Shown here in pieces: positions 34,402-42,485 of a stretch of 64,000 bases of DNA. The notes beneath the pieces were generated by a model. It was given only the letters and a program-made list of their open reading frames with translations. It did not search any database and was not told where the DNA came from. The DNA comes from JBFFMO01 sp041390025 (lineage in GTDB: Bacteria > Myxococcota_A > Bradymonadia > Bradymonadales > Bradymonadaceae). Position numbers and translations under genes: made by a program. The stretch is from NCBI GenBank assembly GCA_041390025.1, contig JAWKQR010000003.1, forward strand, positions 186,001 to 250,000, given 5' to 3'. The stretch's first letter is position 1. Each line of letters opens with the position of its first letter.

Positions 34402-36189
34402 TTATTTCTTTTCGAAAACGTAACGGCTTTCGAACGATACGCCAAATGCATTCCCCGAGAATGCAATCTCTACGTTTGTGGCCGAAGCCTCGAACGGCAC
34501 ATTCGCCCGGGTTCCTTGGCCTTGGCCACAGACAATGTCGCCACTCAGAGTTTCGGAGACCATGGTGTCACGCGTAATCTGCAGCGAAATGTTGTTGTTT
34601 TGACCAAACCGCTGCCCCGACGTGAGCACAACATCCGACGAAATCTTCATGTCGATGTGGGCTTGACCGTCGACGACGACAAATTGCCCCTTGGCCAGAA
34701 TACGCGACGCTTCGAGGTCGATTTCACCGATGGGGGTGTCGGCAGAATCCCGCCAAATCTGAACCTGTTTGAGCTCATAGACACCGTCCGAGAGCTCGCC
34801 GGCCCCAAGCTGTGCCGGTGTTCCCACCACAAACGAACCGTCGGCTAGCGCTGGGTCTGCAAGGCCACCCTGAGGCGCGCAGCTGCCCGGGGTGTAGTCG
34901 ATGTCCGTGACAAACTCCGCCCCGGAAGAATCGCAGTAGCGCGCACTCGGTGGCGGTGTGACGTACATGAAATTAAAGCACATTTCGTCTTGGGTTCGCG
35001 GACCGGAAGACACGGCACCAAGGCTCTGATTGTCGAACGTGCACGTCGTGACCAGCGTGTCGCCTGCCTTGAGGTCGACCGGAAGTCCGTAGAACAGCTG
35101 TGTCTCAAACGACCAATTCGTCAGCGCGATGAATGGCTCCTCGGTCCCGTCTTTACGCTTGATGACCTGTTTGAACGCGCTCCCGTTCTCGTGCATGTGG
35201 GGCATGCCGGCGAGCACCTTCCAGTCTTCGGCCATAACACAGTTTCCGGTCACGTCTTTGACGGTCTTGCCCGGAATCGCAAACGCGAGCGGGCCCGGAG
35301 CGATCATGCCGTATTCGGTCCCCATTGGCTCGTCGACGTAGAGTCGAATGCCGCTGGAGTCGCGCACGTTGGGGACGCGCGCGCCATTGTTGTAGTGAAT
35401 CTGCACGACAAACTGTTCATCGGGGCGAATGCGGAAGCCGCCTTCGGGGAACTGGATGGGACCGGTGCCTGGCGCCCATGCGTACAAATAGTCACTGCCC
35501 GCGGGCATGCCGACGCAATTGTGGGGCTCGGCCGGTGCCTTCTTTTGGGGGTCGCGTAAAAAGACGATGTGGTGAAGGACGTCCTTTTTGTCTTCGACGA
35601 CCTCGATGCGTTTGACGAATTTCTCGGCATCGACCCCTGCGTCAAATGTGAAGCATTGGTACAGGTCTGTAACGTCCTCGCCGACCGCGAACTGGTTCGC
35701 GACCATGTCGATGGTCTGCGCGCCGGCGGGTGGGTCTTCGGGCGCCAGAAAAACAGGCGCGGTCGAGGTCAAGCGGGAGTTTGGCATCAGGCTTTGTTCA
35801 CCACACGACGCCCACTGCACGAGCTTCTCGGCCTCGTCGTCTGGCACCCCGGGCATGCCGATGGGAGGCATGGTTCCAAGCGCCACGCGGGTCGCGAGCA
35901 GATGCGCCTCGGTCAAGTCGCCGCGTTGGACCAACAGGTCTTCGTAGGTCACCAACGATTGCGGGGCACCGTAGGTCGGCGTCCCACCATGGCAGGTTGC
36001 GCAATGGGTCTGCACAATGCTCGCCATTTCCGCGTCCCACGCGGCGCGATCGGGCACGCACCCGCCGTTGGTCGTGTTGGTGTTGTTAGAATTCGTGGTG
36101 TTGTTCGACGCATTGTTGGCGTCGGAGGAGGAGTCTTGACCGCAGGCGGCAAGGCCCAAAACGAGTGCGAGGGGAAGAATTCGCGTCAC
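34402..36189 (-). CDS. Copper type II ascorbate-dependent monooxygenase-like lipoprotein with cytochrome c motif
   Basis: The 595-residue product starts with GTG (VTRILPLALVLGLAACGQ), a lipoprotein signal, and then an Asn/Thr linker. A CATCH heme motif (residues 63-67) marks a cytochrome c-like domain with a possible axial Met around TMPPIGMPG. A PHM/DBH-like domain follows: LHHIVF and QIHYNN fit the first copper site; MPHMHENG and EMCFNFMY fit the second (His, His and Met). Eukaryotic relatives hydroxylate peptides or dopamine using ascorbate; bacterial members have unknown substrates. The fused heme could supply electrons instead of ascorbate. It heads the minus-strand gene chain. Confidence 0.85.
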   Translation of the reverse strand: MTRILPLALVLGLAACGQDSSSDANNASNNTTNSNNTNTTNGGCVPDRAAWDAEMASIVQTHCATCHGGTPTYGAPQSLVTYEDLLVQRGDLTEAHLLATRVALGTMPPIGMPGVPDDEAEKLVQWASCGEQSLMPNSRLTSTAPVFLAPEDPPAGAQTIDMVANQFAVGEDVTDLYQCFTFDAGVDAEKFVKRIEVVEDKKDVLHHIVFLRDPQKKAPAEPHNCVGMPAGSDYLYAWAPGTGPIQFPEGGFRIRPDEQFVVQIHYNNGARVPNVRDSSGIRLYVDEPMGTEYGMIAPGPLAFAIPGKTVKDVTGNCVMAEDWKVLAGMPHMHENGSAFKQVIKRKDGTEEPFIALTNWSFETQLFYGLPVDLKAGDTLVTTCTFDNQSLGAVSSGPRTQDEMCFNFMYVTPPPSARYCDSSGAEFVTDIDYTPGSCAPQGGLADPALADGSFVVGTPAQLGAGELSDGVYELKQVQIWRDSADTPIGEIDLEASRILAKGQFVVVDGQAHIDMKISSDVVLTSGQRFGQNNNISLQITRDTMVSETLSGDIVCGQGQGTRANVPFEASATNVEIAFSGNAFGVSFESRYVFEKK

Positions 36190-36343
36190 AACAAGACCCT
36201 TGGGTTGAGCTCGCGCGAGAATGCCACGCGATCCGTTCGTATCCTGCCAGAAATGGGCGCCAAGTGCACGCACAGCCCGTCTGAATGGCTCGACGTGGGA
36301 CCCCCGGCCATGATAATCACGCTCGACCAAACGAGGGCACGTC

Positions 36344-37513
36344 ATGGCAAGTATTATCGAGAGAATTCAAGACATCGCATCGGTGGATGGTGGAGACGAC
36401 GAGCTGCTCGAGACCGCTGCTTCGATCACGCACGAGGCGCTGTACGAAGAAGCCATCGACAGCTACGGCTCGTGGGAAGCCGCGTTGATCGCAGCGTTGT
36501 GCGACCTCGTGCAAAAACGAGCGCGCACCTCGGTCGCCAAACAGCGCGAGGAAGGGTTGGTTCATCGCCAAGCGTCACCCGCGGCGCGGGAACCGGTTTA
36601 TACCGTGACCCAAGATGGTTCGTTCTTCTGGATCGCGGGCGAAGAGCTTGAAATCTCGGACGCCCCAGAAGCCTTGGACTCGCCCGAGGGTCACGACGCG
36701 ATGCACCGGTTCATGCACATCGGTGCGGCCGACGGAGTGTTCGCGTTTTCGAATCAGGGCCGCTACTACGGGCTTGATCCACGCATGATTCCCCAATGGA
36801 TGGGCGGCTCGCCGGTGCGCTCGCTTGGCCAGGTGCTGCCGTTCAACGGCGGTGAGACGATCGCGTTTGTGTTGCCGCGAAGTGCGATGTTCGACGGACG
36901 TATCATTCACGTCACGCGTCAGGGCAAAGGCAAAGCGAGCGACGTCAGCGAATTGGGCCGAATGCTCGACCGCTCGGGCAAAGAAGCCTTTTTGCTCAAC
37001 GACGGGGACGTCCCCATCGCCGTGCTTTCGGCGCGTGATAACTCGATGGTTTTCTGCGCGTCCGCAAAAGGCCAAGGCATCCAGTTCGATTCCGGGCAAG
37101 ACATGCGCTCGATGGGCCGCAAGGCCGTGGGCGTTAACATGATGAAGCTCGAGGGTGACGACGACTCGGTCGTTTCGGCGTTCGTCTCCGATGATGTGGA
37201 ACAGGTTGCGGTCATCACCGCACAAGGTTACTGCAAGCGACTTTGGCTCGATGAATTCCGCCCCCAAGGACGTGGCGGCGCGGGCATGCAGGTCTGCCGG
37301 TTGGACGATGGCGACCAGGTCGTCTCGGTCACGCCTTGCGACCCGTCCGCGGACATCATGATCGCGACCAGCCATGGTCGATACTGGCGCCGTCCGACCA
37401 ACACCTTGGAAATCATGGGTCGCCCGGCACGTGGGAATCGAATCATCGACCTTGAACCCGGCGAGTCGATCGTCGGGCTTTCGGCCTTGCCATGCAGTAC
37501 TTCGGATGACTGA
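36344..37513 (+). CDS. Free-standing GyrA C-terminal-domain-like beta-pinwheel protein
   Basis: The 389-residue protein has a helical N-terminal 90 residues and then blades resembling the GyrA/ParC C-terminal pinwheel that wraps DNA. Signatures include MGRKAVGVNMMKL, DEFRPQGRGGAGMQVC (a GyrA-box-like QxRGGxG) and MGRPARGNRII. No breakage-reunion domain is present, so it has no topoisomerase activity by itself. It could bind or bend DNA. The gene is divergent from the copper enzyme and overlaps the next gene by eight bases, forming a unit with a LuxE-like enzyme and a cardiolipin synthase. The N-terminal region is unassigned. Confidence 0.75.
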   Translation: MASIIERIQDIASVDGGDDELLETAASITHEALYEEAIDSYGSWEAALIAALCDLVQKRARTSVAKQREEGLVHRQASPAAREPVYTVTQDGSFFWIAGEELEISDAPEALDSPEGHDAMHRFMHIGAADGVFAFSNQGRYYGLDPRMIPQWMGGSPVRSLGQVLPFNGGETIAFVLPRSAMFDGRIIHVTRQGKGKASDVSELGRMLDRSGKEAFLLNDGDVPIAVLSARDNSMVFCASAKGQGIQFDSGQDMRSMGRKAVGVNMMKLEGDDDSVVSAFVSDDVEQVAVITAQGYCKRLWLDEFRPQGRGGAGMQVCRLDDGDQVVSVTPCDPSADIMIATSHGRYWRRPTNTLEIMGRPARGNRIIDLEPGESIVGLSALPCSTSDD

Positions 37514-38576
37514 TCTTCACGCCCAATTGGTTGCGGCCATCGCGGACCCGCAAACTCCGTGGGAGACGCGTTTTGACGAATTTGTGACGCAGATTTTTGC
37601 GCATCAGTTCGAACACAACCTCGCCTACCAACGGTTTTGCAAAGGGCGCGGAGTCACGCCGGCGGACATCAAGACCTGGCGTGATGTGCCCGCCGTCCCG
37701 ACCGATGCGTTCAAGGCCGTGCAGCTGACCACCGGAACCAAGCCCGTTGCGACGTTCCAGACCAGCGGGACGACGCAGGGCAAACGTGGACGCCACGATT
37801 TCCAAACGTTGGATGTTTACCGTGCCGCGATCGAGGGTCCGTTTCGACGCTTCTGCCAGTCCGAACCTAGGCTGACGATGCTGGCGTTGACGCCCTCGCC
37901 TGGGGATCTGCCGGATAGTTCCTTGAGCTTCATGTTTGGCGAATTGTTGAAATCCTGTGGCAAACCGTGGACCAGCGGCTTTTTCATCGCCAAAGACGAA
38001 GACGAGATGGACTTCGATTTTGACGGTCTGGTGGACGCGCTCGACGACGCGAGGGGCCCGATTTTCCTGATGGGAACGGCCTTTGCGTTCATTGAATTGT
38101 TCGACACCGTGGACCTGGCATGGAAGCTTCCGGCCGGGTCGCGCGTGTTGGAGACGGGCGGCTTGAAAGGCCGTACGCGAAGGGTTGAAAAGGACGAGCT
38201 GTATGGCTTGTTCGCCGAACGCTTTGGGATCCCCGAGACCCACATGTTGAGCGAATACAGCATGACCGAGCTGTCGAGCCAAGCCTACACAGACAACCTG
38301 TTGCGCGGCGTGTCGTGGAGAGAAGCGCGCTTTGTGCCACCACCATGGGCGCGCGTCGAGATGGCCGATCCCGTCACGCTGGAGCCGATCGAGGGCGACG
38401 AGACCCGCGGTTTGATCCGGTGGTACGACCTGGCCAACGTTGACAGCGTGATGGCGGTCCAGACCTCGGACATTGGCACACGATTCGCGGACGGCAGTTT
38501 TGTCCTCGAAGGCCGCGCGCCCGACGCCGAGCTGCGCGGTTGCAGCCTGACGGTCGAAGAAATCGCAAAACGATAA
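37506..38576 (+). CDS. LuxE-like acyl-protein synthetase / acyl-adenylating enzyme
   Basis: The 356-residue protein has the AMP-binding TSGTTQGKRGRH loop, a LETGGLKGRTRR segment, SEYSMTELSSQ and a C-terminal DIGTRFADGSFVLEGR, all typical of the LuxE/acyl-protein synthetase family within the ANL fold. LuxE links fatty acids to an active-site Cys for reduction by LuxC; in non-luminous bacteria related enzymes activate acids for aldehyde or polyketide steps. No luxC-type reductase is adjacent. The ATG lies inside the preceding gene's last codons. Confidence 0.85.
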   Translation: MTDLHAQLVAAIADPQTPWETRFDEFVTQIFAHQFEHNLAYQRFCKGRGVTPADIKTWRDVPAVPTDAFKAVQLTTGTKPVATFQTSGTTQGKRGRHDFQTLDVYRAAIEGPFRRFCQSEPRLTMLALTPSPGDLPDSSLSFMFGELLKSCGKPWTSGFFIAKDEDEMDFDFDGLVDALDDARGPIFLMGTAFAFIELFDTVDLAWKLPAGSRVLETGGLKGRTRRVEKDELYGLFAERFGIPETHMLSEYSMTELSSQAYTDNLLRGVSWREARFVPPPWARVEMADPVTLEPIEGDETRGLIRWYDLANVDSVMAVQTSDIGTRFADGSFVLEGRAPDAELRGCSLTVEEIAKR

Positions 38577-38596
38577 CGTGTTAAGCCGGAGATAAC

Positions 38597-39976
38597 GTGT
38601 TGGAGCAACTCTCGGTCTTGGGCTGGTGGGCGCTCGCACATTCCGTCTCGGCGGTTTCGGTGCTGTTGGCGCTCGCGATCACGATGCGCGCACGCGTGGA
38701 CCGTCGAGCACCCGCAAGCACTTGGGCGTGGATCTTGGTCATACTGTTCGTGCCGTATCTGGGCGTGGTGCTGTTCGCCACACTCGCGGGGCGAAAGGTC
38801 CGACGTGGGGTCAGCAAACGTTTTGTGCCGCCCCAGAAGCTTGGGGACGCTCGGACGCCCGCGCAACGCCTTCTGTGGCATACTGGGCACCCAGACAGTT
38901 GCGATGGAAACCTGCTAACGCTGCTGGCAACCGGCGAAGCGGCCTATGCCGAGATGACGTCGTTGATCGACCGTGCTCAGGACACGATCAGCATTTCGAC
39001 CTTTGTTTTGGGCAACGACGAGGTCGGTCGCACGCTCGTCGAACGGCTCGCCGCACGCGCGCGGCAAGGCGTAACGGTTCGGTTGATGTTGGACGGAGTA
39101 GGATCGGTTGGGACCGACCGTAAGGTCTTGAAACAACTGACCGACGCCGGCGGTAAGCTTGTGTGGTTCATGCCCGTTTTCCGCATGTCGCCGGGTCGCA
39201 CGAATCTTCGAAACCATCGAAAGATCTTGCTGTGCGACGACGTCGCGGTCGTTGGCGGGATGAACCTCGCGCATGAGTACATCGGTCCAACGCCCGCTGC
39301 TGATCGATGGTGCGATCTGAGTGTTCGGATCGAGGGCCCACTCGTGCCGCAGATCACACGCGTGTTCGAGGCCGATTGGGCTTATGCGACCCAGACGACC
39401 GCTCCGGTGGTGTCAGAATCGAATGCAACCTTGGGCACGAGCGAGCTGCAGTTCATCGCAGGCGGGCCCGACCAAGCCGCTGATCCGCTGTACGACGCGT
39501 TGTTGACCTCGATGTACGTCGCTGAGGATCGCGTGTGGTTGGCGACGCCCTACCTGATCCCAGACGACGGAGTGTTTCATGCCCTGATTCTGGCCGCGCG
39601 GCGTGGGGTGGACGTACAGATCCTGTTGCCGCTGCGGTCGAACCACCGCCTCGCCGATGTTGCACGCGGCACCTATGTGCGCGATTTGATCGAGCAGGGC
39701 GTGAAGTTCCAGTGGTACTCGGGCCCCATGATGCACGCCAAATGCATGCTCTTCGACCAGACGCTGGCGAGTATTGGCTCGGCAAATCTGGACATCCGAA
39801 GTCTATTCTTAAACTACGAAGCGGCGACGTTCATCTACGACGCCGAGTCGATTTCGGCGGTCGCGGATTGGTTCGAACTTCAGTTTGAGGCCGCGAAGAG
39901 CCAATCGCCGCTCAAGAACGGCTTTGTCTGGCAGCTCGGGGAGTCGTTCGCACGGCTGCTCTCGCCCATGCTCTAA
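38597..39976 (+). CDS. cls: Cardiolipin synthase (phospholipase D superfamily)
   Basis: The 459-residue protein has two N-terminal membrane helices (about residues 5-28 and 40-60) and two HKD motifs: NHRKILLCDD...GGMN and MHAKCMLFDQ...GSANLD. It should condense two phosphatidylglycerols into cardiolipin at the inner membrane. The start is GTG behind GGAG. The 11-base sequence gataacgtgtt occurs twice at the junction, once across the previous stop and once across this start. It lies 20 bases downstream of the LuxE-like gene, so they are co-transcribed. Start and end match the usual Cls length. Confidence 0.93.
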   Translation: MLEQLSVLGWWALAHSVSAVSVLLALAITMRARVDRRAPASTWAWILVILFVPYLGVVLFATLAGRKVRRGVSKRFVPPQKLGDARTPAQRLLWHTGHPDSCDGNLLTLLATGEAAYAEMTSLIDRAQDTISISTFVLGNDEVGRTLVERLAARARQGVTVRLMLDGVGSVGTDRKVLKQLTDAGGKLVWFMPVFRMSPGRTNLRNHRKILLCDDVAVVGGMNLAHEYIGPTPAADRWCDLSVRIEGPLVPQITRVFEADWAYATQTTAPVVSESNATLGTSELQFIAGGPDQAADPLYDALLTSMYVAEDRVWLATPYLIPDDGVFHALILAARRGVDVQILLPLRSNHRLADVARGTYVRDLIEQGVKFQWYSGPMMHAKCMLFDQTLASIGSANLDIRSLFLNYEAATFIYDAESISAVADWFELQFEAAKSQSPLKNGFVWQLGESFARLLSPML

Positions 39977-39988
39977 CGCTTCGCGTAT

Positions 39989-40310
39989 GGGCCGGCAGCC
40001 GAACGTAACCCTGTTGGGCCGGCAATCTCCGATTGCCGGATTCGGCGGTAGCCGAACATGGTCTTACAGTGGGCTACAACCCTGATGGGCCGGCAATCTC
40101 CAGATTGCCGGATTCGGCGCTAGCCGAACATCGGGCGTCGCAAAGTGACCAACCGAGTTGGCCGGACGTAGAGCGGCCGTGGGCTTCGCCCATTCGGCAA
40201 ACGGAGTTTGCCGACCCGGTGTGACGTGGAGCGGCAGTTTCCAAACGGCCGGCGGCTAAAACCCTGTTGGGCCGGCAATCTCCAGATTGCCGGATTCGGC
40301 GAAGCCGAAC
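39989..40310. repeat. Two-hairpin palindromic repeat block 4
   Basis: Four units, here mostly with the variant stem GGCAATC-TCC(A)-GATTGCC and second hairpin TTCGGCG-loop-GCCGAAC; one inverted unit (GGGCTTCGCCCATTCGG...GCAAACGGAGTTTGC) lies in the middle. The linker (CATGGTC..., CTACAACCCTGATG) is not shared with other blocks. The block separates convergent genes and ends 12 bases before the RCC1 gene's stop. Confidence 0.9.
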
Positions 40311-40321
40311 TTCAAGCGCCG

Positions 40322-41910
40322 TTAGTACATGATCTCGTATGGGGTGCGGTCGGGTGCAAACGAGCCCGCTGTGGTGGGGTCGCCCGTCTGTCCAAACAGG
40401 TTTCCACCCCAGCACGACAGCACACCAAGCCGCTCGCCGCACATGTGCATCGAGCCCAAGCCAAACGCGGTGGCTCCCGACGAGATCATGACCTGTGGTG
40501 GGACCGAGTTGCCCGCCGTTTTCAGCTGGCCATCCTCGCTGCTGCCCCAGCACTGGACGGCGTCCGCCTTCTGGACACACGTGTTGTTCGTGCCGAGCAT
40601 GACGTCGTCGAACGGTCCGTCCACGACCGTGACCTCGGTCGGCGTTCGAACGACGCTGGGAAGGCCCATCGTCCCGACTTCGCCGTCGTAGTTCGACCCC
40701 CAGCACTTCAACACGCCATCGTGGGTGGCGCAGCTTCGATCGCCGCCCGCGTAGATGTGGGTGACTGGAGCGCTCAAGACCTCGATGGGCTCGTTCGTCC
40801 AATTGGTCTCGCCTGGCGTGCCGAGCGCACCAAATCCATTCGATCCCCAGCAGTAGAGCGCGCCGTTTTGGATGGCACACGTGTGGTCAGATCCGGCGCT
40901 TACGGCAGACACGCCTGCGCCCATTCCGGTCACAACCGTGGGGACGGCGACGCCGTCAAAGGACCGGTATTGTGCCGAGATGCCGAGCTGTCCGAAGTAG
41001 TTCAAGCCCCAGCATTTTAGCGCGCTGCCTTGAATCGCGCAGACGTGGTTGTTGCCGCTGACGACAGCTTTGATGTTGCCCTCGAGCATGACCTGTGGCG
41101 TCGAGAAATGCGTCTGGGACAGACCGGCAACCCCGTCGCCACCATCACCCCAGCATTTCACGGCGTCGTCTTGAAGCACGCATGTGTGGCGTTCGCCGGC
41201 GTAGATGCCGTCCACGTTTGATTCCAAACCCGGGGGTGTTACCGGGGTCAAGATTTGGCCGGGCTGAGTTGTGCCAAGACGGAAGTAGCTGTTGTCGCCC
41301 CAGCACTTCACTGCCCCTTCGCGTGTACGAATGCAGGTGTGAGAGGTGGCCGCGGAGATCAACGTGCGCAGTGGCGCGGTCAGGACCGGCGAGGTTTCGG
41401 TGTTGCCGTCAACGCGTCCATCGTTTGCAGTGACGCGGCAGCTGACCTGTTCTTTCTCCAGATAGGCCGTGAACGTTGGGGAGGTACTGATCACCTGATC
41501 GTCGATGAGCCATTCGATCTGCGAGTTGTCGGCGTTGTTGTCGGGATCGAGAACGTGTACTCGCAGCGCAATGGTTGACCCGGATACAGCGGCTGCATGG
41601 GCGAGATGCTGACGTTTGAGACGACCGGCGGTTCGTTTCGCAAGATGCATCCACGGTCGGTCTGTTCGTAGCCAGGTCGGCACTGACACGTGGGTTCGTC
41701 GGTCTCGAATACACACTCTTCATTGGCCGCGCACCCACACGTGTTGTTGGTGTTAACGTTGTTGGTGCCGTTCGTGACGTTGTTGGTCCCGCCGTTGGTG
41801 TTGTTGGTGTTGTTTGTCGACGTGTTGTTGACGACGTTGGAGCCGCCCTTTTTCACAGGGGCGTCGCCACAGGCCACGAGAAATACGAAAGAGAGGAGGA
41901 CAAAACGCAT
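40322..41910 (-). pseudogene. RCC1-repeat lipoprotein gene with one frameshift
   Basis: The start (MRFVLLSFVFLVACGD) encodes a lipoprotein with an Asn/Thr/Gly linker (NNTNNTNGGTNNVTNGTNNV), an EGF-like Cys-rich segment (CVFETDEPTCQCRPGYEQ) and an Ig-like domain. At about 41554 the frame changes by one base, from CEYTF to LDPDNNADNSQIEWLIDD. The long second part holds seven RCC1/BNR-type repeats (CWGDNSYFRLG, CWGSNYDGEVG, CWGSSEDGQL and others). With one base restored it would be a 529-residue surface protein with a seven-bladed propeller. The break may be a sequencing error. The longer second frame's own ATG is not natural. Confidence 0.8.
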
Positions 41911-41992
41911 GAGACTTCCTGTAGTCGAATGATTACAAGATACGGGCTTCGGCTGCGAAGTATGCACTGAAACAACCTGAAACTTGAACCTC

Positions 41993-42265
41993 CTAATCTT
42001 CGAGCTCTTTCAGGAGTTCTTCAAGCAAGCTGGACACTTCGGGCAGCAACGCGCGCGATTCGGCAATGAACGCGGCGTTTGGGTTTTTCTCCCAATCCCA
42101 GCGTTTGGCCCCTCGTCGCGCCGTCAGGTGGCAGACGACGAAACCATCGCTGTCACTTACATAGCCCGTGTCCGAGGCTTCCCAAGGTGCCGGACTGGCT
42201 TTCGCCGAGACCGCCTTGGCCTTTGCCAGTGCGGCTTCCACTCGTTCTTTCAGACAGGGTTTCAT
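41993..42265 (-). CDS. Small hypothetical protein, phage Ea22-like character
   Basis: The 90-residue soluble protein starts with ATG (MKPCLKERVEAAL). The pattern AKASPAPWEASDTGYVSDSD and then NAAFIAESRALLPEVSSLLEELL resembles small Ea22-like phage proteins and their bacterial relatives (ending ...AFIAxAR...LPxLLxEL). Open frame upstream of the ATG runs into the repeats. Function unknown; the resemblance is by eye only. Confidence 0.5.
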   Translation of the reverse strand: MKPCLKERVEAALAKAKAVSAKASPAPWEASDTGYVSDSDGFVVCHLTARRGAKRWDWEKNPNAAFIAESRALLPEVSSLLEELLKELED

Positions 42266-42315
42266 CACACGACCACGCGATGGTGAACAAATGATCAGTA
42301 TCAGATCCCCCTTCA

Positions 42316-42477
42316 GTCGGCAACTTCGGATTGCCGAATGGGCGAAGCCCACTGTGCGACGTCCCATGTTCGGCTTCGCCGAATCCGGCAATCAGAGATT
42401 GCCGGCCCAAAAAGGCCCACTGTGCGACGTCCCGTGTTCGGCTTCGCCGAATCCGGCAATCAGAGATTGCCGGCCCA
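42316..42477. repeat. Two-hairpin palindromic repeat block 5
   Basis: One unit in one orientation (TCGGCAACTTCGGATTGCCG, TGGGCGAAGCCCA) is followed by two near-identical units in the other (TTCGGCTTCGCCGAA, then GGCAATC-AGA-GATTGCC) with the shared linker CACTGTGCGACGTCCC. The block lies between the small hypothetical gene and the amylase gene; it ends about 8 bases from the amylase stop codon. Confidence 0.9.
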
Positions 42478-42485
42478 ACAGCGGA

